DNA of 64,000 nt from Pseudolabrys sp. (GTDB taxonomy: Bacteria > Pseudomonadota > Alphaproteobacteria > Rhizobiales > Xanthobacteraceae). Position numbers and translations under genes: made by a program. Below are positions 57,932 to 64,000 of this stretch, one piece after another. Every line of letters starts with the position of its first letter. The stretch's first letter is position 1. Where the stretch lies: the NCBI GenBank assembly GCA_019689975.1, contig JADGGK010000005.1:1-64000 (forward strand). Reading direction: 5' to 3'. The notes beneath the pieces are model-generated. The model was given only the letters and a program-made list of their open reading frames with translations. It did no database searches and was not told where the DNA came from.

Positions 57932-58783
57932 ATGATTCGCGCATCATTGCTGGCGCTCGCCCTGGGCGCGGCGCCGATGGGGGCTGCCTACGCGCAGGCG
58001 AAGGCAGATCTCGTCAAGCGGGGCGATTATCTCGTCAACGGGATCTTGACGTGCGGCAATTGCCATTCGCCCAAGGGTCCGACCGGTGACATACCGGGCA
58101 AGGAGTTTTCCGGCGGTCTGCAGTTCGACGAGCCGCCGTTCAAGGTGACGGCACCCAACATCACGCAGGACAGGGAAACCGGCATCGGCCGCTGGACCGA
58201 TGCGGAGATCAAGACGCTGCTGCGCACCGGCGTCCGGCCCGACGGCGTGCATATCGCCATGGTGATGCCCACGGGCTTTTATCACATCATGACCGAGCGC
58301 GACCTCAACGCCGTCGTCGCCTATCTGCGCACGCTCAAGCCGATCCGGAACAAGGTTGCGGATCCGATCTACAGGATGCCGCAGGTCGAACACGTCTTTC
58401 CCGGCGGCGAAAAGCCGTACACGGAAAGCATGATGAAGGACAAGGTGAAGAAGGGCTTTTATCTGGCCACGATCGCCCATTGCATGGAATGCCACACGCC
58501 GATGGAGAAGGGGGTGCGCCGGTTTGATACCAGGCTCGGCGCCGGCGGATTCGAATTTCCCGGCCCGTGGGGCGTTTCGGTGTCGCGCAACATCACGTCG
58601 AGCAAGACCAAGGGCATCGGCGGCTGGACCGATGCCGAAATCAAGCGCGCCATCACCCAGGGCATCAGCCGCGACGGCACGCGGCTCAAGCCGCCGATGG
58701 GTTATCACTATTACGCCAGCGTCAGCGCGGAGGATCTCGACGCCATCGTCGCCTACCTGCGCACCGTCCCGGCGAAGGAGTAG
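57932..58783 (+). CDS. Periplasmic di-haem cytochrome c
   Basis: A 283-residue protein with a signal peptide (to about residue 22, ...GAAYAQA) and two haem-binding CxxCH motifs: LTCGNCHSP and AHCMECHTP. Each half ends with a similar helix (DLNAVVAYLRTLKP / DLDAIVAYLRTVPA), so it is a tandem class I cytochrome c domain protein of the type found with dehydrogenases. Likely haem axial Met residues lie in VMPTGF and PPMGYH. An electron donor or dehydrogenase partner is not adjacent, so the exact role is open. GGAGGAG precedes the ATG by about 10 nt. Confidence 0.88.
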   Translation: MIRASLLALALGAAPMGAAYAQAKADLVKRGDYLVNGILTCGNCHSPKGPTGDIPGKEFSGGLQFDEPPFKVTAPNITQDRETGIGRWTDAEIKTLLRTGVRPDGVHIAMVMPTGFYHIMTERDLNAVVAYLRTLKPIRNKVADPIYRMPQVEHVFPGGEKPYTESMMKDKVKKGFYLATIAHCMECHTPMEKGVRRFDTRLGAGGFEFPGPWGVSVSRNITSSKTKGIGGWTDAEIKRAITQGISRDGTRLKPPMGYHYYASVSAEDLDAIVAYLRTVPAKE

Positions 58784-58994
58784 CCGCCACCGCCGCGCAA
58801 AGGCGAGCGGTCCTGCGGGACGAGCGGATCGCCCGCAGGCCGCGCCCGTGCGGCGGATGCGCCTTTAAGCCGAGTTCGGCGGTCGGCGCGGCGGGTTCGG
58901 TCGGCAAAGGGGAGGGTCGGGACGTCGTGCCGTCGGCCTTCATTTGGCCCTTGCCGCGGCCTATATCTCGGCCGTTCGCCGAGATTCGGGTCCC

Positions 58995-60386
58995 ATGCGC
59001 CGCTTTGCCTTGTTGACGTCACTGCTGCTGGCCGCTGCGGTCGCGCTTGCTCCGGCCGCCGCGCAGGAGCGCCGCGTGCCCACGCCGGGCGAGCTCAGGC
59101 TTTCGTTCGCGCCGGTGGTCAGGCAGGTCGCACCCGCGGTCGTCAATGTCTACGCCGCCAAGGTGGTGCAGAACCGCAATCCCCTGTTCGACGATCCGAT
59201 TTTTCGCCGCTTCTTCGGCATTCCCGGCGAAGGCACGCAGGTGCAGCGTTCGCTCGGCTCCGGCGTCATCGTCGATCCTGCGGGGCTGGTGGTCACCAAT
59301 GTCCACGTGATCGAAGGCGCCGACGACATCAAGGTCGCGCTTGCCGACAAGCGCGAATTCGAGGCCGACGTCGTGCTCAAGGACAAGCGCAGCGACCTCG
59401 CCGTGATGCGGCTGAGGGATTCGCGCGAGCGGTTTCCGGCGCTCGAGCTCGCCAATTCCGACGCGCTGCAGGTTGGCGACATCGTGCTCGCAATCGGCAA
59501 TCCCTTCGGCGTCGGGCAGACCGTGACGCACGGCATCGTCTCGGCGGTCGCCCGCACCCAGGTCGGCATCACGGACTACCAGTTCTTTATTCAGACCGAC
59601 GCTGCCATCAATCCCGGCAATTCCGGCGGTGCGCTGGTCGACCTTTCGGGAAAGCTCGTGGGCATCAACACGGCGATCTTCTCGCGTTCGGGCGGCTCGC
59701 AGGGCGTCGGATTCGCGATTCCCTCGAACATGGTGCGGGTGGTGGTGGCTTCCGCCCGCACCGGCAGCCACGCCGTCCGACGGCCTTGGCTCGGCGCCAA
59801 GTTGCAGACGGTGACGCCCGACATCGCGGAGAGCATGGGACTGAAGCGGCCGGCAGGCGCGCTCGTCGCGAGCGTCGCCCGCGGCGGGCCGGCGGCGGAG
59901 GCGGGGCTCAGGCCCGGAGATGTCATCGTTTCCGTCGATTCGCAGGACGTGGAGGATCCCAACGCCTTCGAATATCGCTTCGCCACCAAGCCGCTTGGCA
60001 GCGTCGCTCGGCTTGGCGTGCTGCGTGCCGGCAGGGAGCTTTCCGTAACCGTCGCGCTGCGCGCGGCGCCCGAGGCCGCGCGCGATGAGGTGACCATCAC
60101 CGGTCGCTCGCCGCTGTCCGGCGCCACGGTGGCCAATCTGTCACCCGCGCTGGCCGATGAGTTGCAGCTCGACAATGCCGATGCGGGAGTCGTGATCGTC
60201 GATGTTGCGGAGGGCTCCTATGCCAGCAATCTGGGTTTCCGGCGCGGCGACATCGTGGTGGCGCTGAACGGTCGCAACGTCGCCTCGACGCACGAACTCG
60301 CACGGCTGGCCGAGCAGCGCACGCGCACGTGGCGCATCACGGTGCGGCGGGGAGGCCAGCAGATTTCCGCGGTCTTCACGTTATGA
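58995..60386 (+). CDS. Do-type periplasmic serine protease (DegP/DegQ family)
   Basis: A 463-residue HtrA protease with a signal peptide (MRRFALLTSLLLAAAVALAP, cleavage after AAA-Q). The catalytic triad is in place: His in VVTNVHVIEGAD, Asp in KRSDLAVMRL and Ser in PGNSGGALVDL. Two PDZ domains follow (GLRPGDVIVSVDSQ near residue 310; NLGFRRGDIVVALNGRN near 415). It degrades or chaperones damaged envelope proteins. The position rplQ...degP-like-rarA is common in alphaproteobacteria. The ORF start 58944 lacks the signal peptide at its beginning. Confidence 0.93.
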   Translation: MRRFALLTSLLLAAAVALAPAAAQERRVPTPGELRLSFAPVVRQVAPAVVNVYAAKVVQNRNPLFDDPIFRRFFGIPGEGTQVQRSLGSGVIVDPAGLVVTNVHVIEGADDIKVALADKREFEADVVLKDKRSDLAVMRLRDSRERFPALELANSDALQVGDIVLAIGNPFGVGQTVTHGIVSAVARTQVGITDYQFFIQTDAAINPGNSGGALVDLSGKLVGINTAIFSRSGGSQGVGFAIPSNMVRVVVASARTGSHAVRRPWLGAKLQTVTPDIAESMGLKRPAGALVASVARGGPAAEAGLRPGDVIVSVDSQDVEDPNAFEYRFATKPLGSVARLGVLRAGRELSVTVALRAAPEAARDEVTITGRSPLSGATVANLSPALADELQLDNADAGVVIVDVAEGSYASNLGFRRGDIVVALNGRNVASTHELARLAEQRTRTWRITVRRGGQQISAVFTL

Positions 60387-60402
60387 GAGGCATGGCCCGC
60401 AG

Positions 60403-61737
60403 ATGACGCCGCGTGCGCAAGCAGGCAGTCCCACGCTGTTCGCCGCCGCCGGTCTCGAGCGGGACGCGCCGCGTCCGCTTGCCGATCGCCTGCGGCCGCG
60501 GACGCTTGCGGAGGTGGTGGGCCAAGAGCACCTGCTGGGCGAGGACGGCACGCTCACCCGCATGGTGGCGGCGCGCGCGCTCGGCAGCATGGTCTTCTGG
60601 GGTCCGCCCGGCACCGGCAAGACCACGGTGGCGCGGCTCTTGGCGCAGGCGACCGATCTGTATTTCCAGCAGATCTCGGCGATCTTCACCGGCGTCGCCG
60701 AACTCAAGAAAACCTTCGACGCGGCGCGGCGGCGCCGCGAAGTGGGTCAAGGCACGCTGCTGTTCGTCGACGAGATCCACCGGTTCAACCGCGCCCAGCA
60801 GGATTCCTTCCTGCCGGTGATGGAGGACGGCACCATCGTGCTGATCGGCGCCACGACCGAGAACCCCTCCTTCGAGCTCAATGCCCCGCTGCTGTCGCGC
60901 GCCCGGGTGCTGGTGTTCCGGCGCCTCGACGAGGCGGCGATCGCGAGTCTGCTTGCCCGTGCGGAGCGCATCGAGGCGAGGCCCTTGCCGCTCGACGAGG
61001 CGGCGCGCGCGGCCTTGATCCGCATGTCCGACGGGGACGGCCGCGCGGCGCTGACGCTCGCGGAGGAGATCTGGCGGGCCGCGCGCGCGGGGGAGCGATT
61101 CGGGGTCGAGCAACTGCAACAGGTGGCGCAGCGCCGCGCGCCGATCTACGACAAGGCGCAGGACGGCCATTACAATCTCATCAGCGCATTGCACAAATCC
61201 GTGCGCGGTTCCGACCCGGACGCCGCGCTTTATTATCTTTGCCGCATGCTCGATGCCGGCGAGCCGCCGCTCTACATCGCGCGCCGCGTGGTACGCATGG
61301 CGATCGAGGATATCGGACTTGCCGATCCGCAGGCGCTCGTCATCGCGAACGCCGCGAAGGACGCCTATGATTTCTTGGGATCGCCGGAGGGAGAGCTCGC
61401 GATCGCGCAGGCGGTAGTCTATTGCGCGACCGCGCCGAAGTCGAACGCCGCCTATGCCGCCTTCGGCGCCGCGATGCGTAGCGCGAGGGAATCCGGTTCG
61501 CTCTTGCCGCCCAAACACATTCTCAATGCCCCGACGCGGCTGATGCGCGAGGAAGGTTACGGCCGCGGCTACGCCTATGATCACGACGAGGAAGAGGCCT
61601 TCTCCGGCCAGAACTATTTTCCCGACGCGCTGCCGCGGCAAAAATTTTATGACCCGCCCGAGCGCGGTTTCGAGCGTGAAATCAGGAGGCGGCTGGAATA
61701 TTGGGCGAAGCTCCGGCACGAGCGCAGCGGGACATGA
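60403..61737 (+). CDS. rarA: Replication-associated recombination protein A (AAA+ ATPase)
   Basis: A 444-residue clamp-loader-like AAA+ protein that acts at stalled forks. Walker A is in [17 protein letters not shown], Walker B is in [16 protein letters not shown], followed by sensor [12 protein letters not shown] and the MgsA/RarA C-terminal domain ([14 protein letters not shown]). It follows the protease after 16 bp. Its stop overlaps the next gene (ATGA). Confidence 0.96.
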   Translation: MTPRAQAGSPTLFAAAGLERDAPRPLADRLRPRTLAEVVGQEHLLGEDGTLTRMVAARALGSMVFWGPPGTGKTTVARLLAQATDLYFQQISAIFTGVAELKKTFDAARRRREVGQGTLLFVDEIHRFNRAQQDSFLPVMEDGTIVLIGATTENPSFELNAPLLSRARVLVFRRLDEAAIASLLARAERIEARPLPLDEAARAALIRMSDGDGRAALTLAEEIWRAARAGERFGVEQLQQVAQRRAPIYDKAQDGHYNLISALHKSVRGSDPDAALYYLCRMLDAGEPPLYIARRVVRMAIEDIGLADPQALVIANAAKDAYDFLGSPEGELAIAQAVVYCATAPKSNAAYAAFGAAMRSARESGSLLPPKHILNAPTRLMREEGYGRGYAYDHDEEEAFSGQNYFPDALPRQKFYDPPERGFEREIRRRLEYWAKLRHERSGT

Positions 61738-62549
61738 TCGATCTGCGAGCCTATTGCCGGCGCGTCGGTTATGACGGCGATTGCAGGCCCGATCTTGCCG
61801 CGCTGCGGACCCTGCACCGCCTGCATCCGCAGGCCGTGCCGTTCGAGAACCTCGATCCTCTGCTCGGTCGGCCGGTGCGGCTCGATCTCGCCTCGCTCGA
61901 GGCAAAGCTCGTCCATGGCGGGCGCGGCGGTTATTGCTTCGAGCAGAATCTCCTGTTCGCGCATGTGCTGCGCGCGTTCGGCTTCCGCGTACGGGAGGCA
62001 AGCGCGCGCGTGCGCTGGAACGTTGCGCCCGGGGTCGTCACCGGGCGCCTGCACGCGCTGCTGATCGTCGAAGCCGAGGGGGACGACTATCTCGTCGACG
62101 TCGGCTTCGGCGGCAACGTGCCGACCGGTCCGCTCCTGCTGCGCTCGCGCGCGGAACAGGCAACGCCGCATGGGCCGTTTCGCCTGACGGAAGACGGCGG
62201 ACGCCTCCTCGTCGAGGCGAAGATCGACCAGGCCTGGACGAGCCTCTATGTCACCGATCTCGCCGACACGGCGCCGGCCGATTTCGAGGTCGGCAACTGG
62301 TTCACGTCGACGCATCCGAATTCGATTTTCGTGAACGGGTTGATGGCCTCGCGCGCCGACGCGGAGCGACGCTACGCGCTCTCGAACAACCGGTTGTCGG
62401 TGCACCGCGTCAACGGCAGCAGCGAGAAACGCCTGCTGCGGAATGCGCGCGAGCTGCGCGATGCGCTGCGCGATCTGCTCCGGATTCGGCTGGATGGACT
62501 CGCAGGCCTCGACGACGCGCTCGCCCGTCTCGCGGCGAGTTCGACATGA
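61734..62549 (+). CDS. nat: Arylamine N-acetyltransferase
   Basis: A 271-residue enzyme transferring acetyl from acetyl-CoA to arylamines or hydrazines. The Cys-His-Asp triad is visible: Cys in GGRGGYCFEQN (about residue 71), His in RLHALLIV and Asp in YLVDVGFGG. The NAT start [15 protein letters not shown] at 61734 overlaps the rarA TGA by 4 nt; the ORF start 61701 adds 11 residues. Its stop likewise overlaps the next gene. In related genomes rarA and the rluC-type gene often lie close, so NAT looks inserted between them (inference). Confidence 0.92.
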   Translation: MIDLRAYCRRVGYDGDCRPDLAALRTLHRLHPQAVPFENLDPLLGRPVRLDLASLEAKLVHGGRGGYCFEQNLLFAHVLRAFGFRVREASARVRWNVAPGVVTGRLHALLIVEAEGDDYLVDVGFGGNVPTGPLLLRSRAEQATPHGPFRLTEDGGRLLVEAKIDQAWTSLYVTDLADTAPADFEVGNWFTSTHPNSIFVNGLMASRADAERRYALSNNRLSVHRVNGSSEKRLLRNARELRDALRDLLRIRLDGLAGLDDALARLAASST

Positions 62550-63625
62550 GCCGGAGCCGTCGCGCAGACGCCGCACGCGCCGGCTCCTCGCGCGCATCCG
62601 GCGTGCGTCCCGCCGCTGCCGGCGGCGGACGTTCCGGCGTGCAAACGCTCGTGGTGGCCGCGGACGAGGCCGGCATGCGCATCGATCGTTTTTTCGCCGC
62701 GCGCTTTCCCGGTCTTTCCTTCAGCCATATCCAGCGCATCGTGCGCAAAGGCGAGGTGCGCGTGGACGGCAGGCGCACGCAACCCGGGGCGCGGCTCGCC
62801 GCGGGGCAGGTCGTGCGCGTGCCGCCGCTCGAGCCGCTTGCGCCGCCGCCGCGCGCGAACGCGACGCAGGCCGAGCGGGATCGCGCCTTCCTCAGATCGA
62901 TCACGCTCTACGAAGATGCCGATGTCCTGGTCCTCAACAAGCCCGAGGGGCTCGCCGTGCAAGGCGGTTCCGGCACCGCGCACCATCTCGACGCCATGCT
63001 CGACGCGCTGCGCGGGCGGGCCGCCGACGCGCAGCGTCCGCGCCTGGTTCATCGGCTGGACAAGGACACCGCCGGCTGCCTGCTCGTCGCCAAGACTCGC
63101 TTTGCCGCGGCCGCGCTGGCGAGGACCTTCCGTTCGCGTGCGGCACGCAAGATCTATTGGGCGCTGGTCGCCGGCGTGCCGAAGCCGCGACAGGGCCGCA
63201 TCTCGACTTTTCTTGCCAAAGAGGAGCGCGCGCAGGAATCGATCATGCGCGTCGCCGCACACGGCGAGAAGGGCGCAAGCCACGCCGTGACCTATTATGC
63301 CGTGATCGACACCGCCGCACGGCAGCTTTCCTGGGTCTCGCTCAAGCCGGTCACCGGGCGCACGCATCAGTTGCGCGCGCACATGGCGCATATCGGGCAT
63401 CCGATCGTGGGCGACCAGAAATATTTCAATCGGGAGAACTGGACGCTGCCGGGCGGAATCCAGAACAGGCTTCATCTGCTCGCGCGCCGCATCGTGGTGC
63501 CGCATCCGCGCCATGGCACGATCGATGTCTCGGCGCCCCTGCCGCCGCACATGCAGCAGAGCTGGAACCTGCTCGGCTTCGACGCATCGCGGTATGATCC
63601 GATCATGGCGGCGCCGGAGGATTAG
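62546..63625 (+). CDS. rluC: RluC/RluD-type large-subunit rRNA pseudouridine synthase
   Basis: A 359-residue enzyme making pseudouridine in rRNA. An N-terminal basic Ala/Arg/Gly-rich stretch of about 30 residues leads into an S4 domain (MRIDRFFAARFPGLSFSHIQ) and the catalytic domain with RLVHRLDKDTAGCLLVAKT, where the Asp of HRLDKDT is the nucleophile, and KPVTGRTHQLRAHMAHIGHP. The target site (955/2504/2580 as in RluC) is assumed from overall similarity. Starts in the NAT stop (ATGA); the long ORF from 61781 is a shadow upstream of 62546. Confidence 0.92.
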   Translation: MSRSRRADAARAGSSRASGVRPAAAGGGRSGVQTLVVAADEAGMRIDRFFAARFPGLSFSHIQRIVRKGEVRVDGRRTQPGARLAAGQVVRVPPLEPLAPPPRANATQAERDRAFLRSITLYEDADVLVLNKPEGLAVQGGSGTAHHLDAMLDALRGRAADAQRPRLVHRLDKDTAGCLLVAKTRFAAAALARTFRSRAARKIYWALVAGVPKPRQGRISTFLAKEERAQESIMRVAAHGEKGASHAVTYYAVIDTAARQLSWVSLKPVTGRTHQLRAHMAHIGHPIVGDQKYFNRENWTLPGGIQNRLHLLARRIVVPHPRHGTIDVSAPLPPHMQQSWNLLGFDASRYDPIMAAPED

Positions 63626-63657
63626 CGTTTGTCCGCGCGGCGTCCTATCTTAGGCTT

Positions 63658-64000
63658 ATGCAGATCATCGCCCGATGCGCAACGGTGCTCGTGCTGCTCG
63701 CGATCGTTGCGGCGTCGCGGGCGCCGGCCGAGGAGGGGCCGAGCAGCGGCATCATGCGTCCGGAACCGGGCGCGCAGTCGCCCGAGCCGTGGCTCGCGCC
63801 GCGCTACACCTCGCCCCGCGGCACGCCCGAGCACGTTGTGATCCCGCCGTCGCACCCGCTGGCGCGGCCGCGCGCCGCGGTGCCGCCGCCGATCGTCGTG
63901 CCGGAGACCGGCCGCGTTTTGCCGAACCTGCGGACGGTGTCGCCGTCGGGTCCCAACGGCACGGAGACCTATCAGGACCGCGCGGTGCGCTGCGCCCACC
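63658..64000 (+). CDS. Exported Pro-rich protein, 3' end cut by window
   Basis: The frame opens at ATG 63658 and remains open to the window edge (114 codons), so it is missing from the ORF track. It has a signal peptide (MQIIARCATVLVLLAIVAA...APAEE) and then Pro/Ser-rich sequence (PHP-type: VVIPPSHPLARPRAAVPPP) ending with GTETYQDRAVRCAH, which may precede the folded part. I associate the YQDR.V.C.H ending with small secreted rhizobial proteins of unknown role, but cannot confirm it without the rest. Confidence 0.55.
   Translation, partial: MQIIARCATVLVLLAIVAASRAPAEEGPSSGIMRPEPGAQSPEPWLAPRYTSPRGTPEHVVIPPSHPLARPRAAVPPPIVVPETGRVLPNLRTVSPSGPNGTETYQDRAVRCAH

Noticed and set aside
61781-62545. 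Upstream part of the 614-aa frame ending with rluC
   Set aside because: Shadow within the arylamine N-acetyltransferase gene; the pseudouridine synthase starts at ATG 62546.

Overview
The window is a GC-rich chromosomal segment from an alphaproteobacterium, most likely order Hyphomicrobiales (Rhizobiales), near the Bradyrhizobium/Rhodoplanes/Xanthobacteraceae lineages. This rests on gene content and order (thrS-yidD, IscU-like scaffold-folE-hisI, tRNA-Trp directly before secE, a DUF2336 protein, a CheY-like regulator with the GPDRRR tail), on a dispersed palindromic repeat of the GTCATTGCGAG...AAGCAATCC type known from those genomes, and on CtrA-like boxes. The taxonomy is inference; no 16S gene is present.

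Layout. 1-3.8 kb: an exported beta-rich protein of unknown function, overlapping otsB, then otsA (trehalose synthesis). 3.9-9.9 kb: thrS and yidD (minus strand), an exported ClpP-fold-like protein, an IscU-type Fe-S scaffold whose third cysteine position appears to be His, folE and hisI. 9.9-11.3 kb: a CitE-like CoA-ester lyase and a MaoC hydratase (minus strand, overlapping). 11.5-14.9 kb: an SLT transglycosylase, a DUF2336 protein, and an Hpt protein paired with a CheY-like regulator, with CtrA-like boxes upstream of the first two genes. 15-19.1 kb: UspA, a DHA2-type MFS exporter, a small lipoprotein, NAD kinase and CutA. 19.1-22.3 kb: a cobalamin riboswitch driving a BtuB-type receptor, a lipoprotein and a cold-shock protein. 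22.5-25.4 kb: tRNA-Thr, three small proteins of unknown function, an RlmB/TrmH-type methyltransferase, tRNA-Tyr, tRNA-Gly and tRNA-Trp.

25.6-57.8 kb is one continuous run of translation and transcription genes, all on the plus strand: secE-nusG-rplKAJL-rpoBC, then rpsLG-fusA-tuf (str), rpsJ-rplCDWB-rpsS-rplV-rpsC-rplP-rpmC-rpsQ (S10), rplNXE-rpsNH-rplFR-rpsE-rpmD-rplO-secY-adk (spc), and rpsMK-rpoA-rplQ (alpha). Order is canonical for the class. The deviations are low-complexity tails: Ala/Pro-rich extensions on L3, S19, L5 and L15, and a histone-H1-like Lys/Arg/Ala tail on adenylate kinase. The long spacers (nusG-rplK, rplA-rplJ, rplL-rpoB, rpoC-rpsL) hold a terminator-like hairpin, a 36-codon possible leader peptide, three successive strong hairpins and a good sigma70-like promoter.

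57.9-64 kb: a di-haem cytochrome c, a Do-type periplasmic protease, rarA, an arylamine N-acetyltransferase and an RluC-type pseudouridine synthase (the last three linked by ATGA overlaps), then the 5' part of an exported Pro-rich protein cut by the window edge. I see no prophage, insertion sequence, CRISPR array, toxin-antitoxin pair or defence island, and no convincing new multi-gene system. The second-look items are protein extensions, RNA structures in the ribosomal/rpo spacers, the variant Fe-S scaffold, the lyase/hydratase pair and the dispersed repeats.
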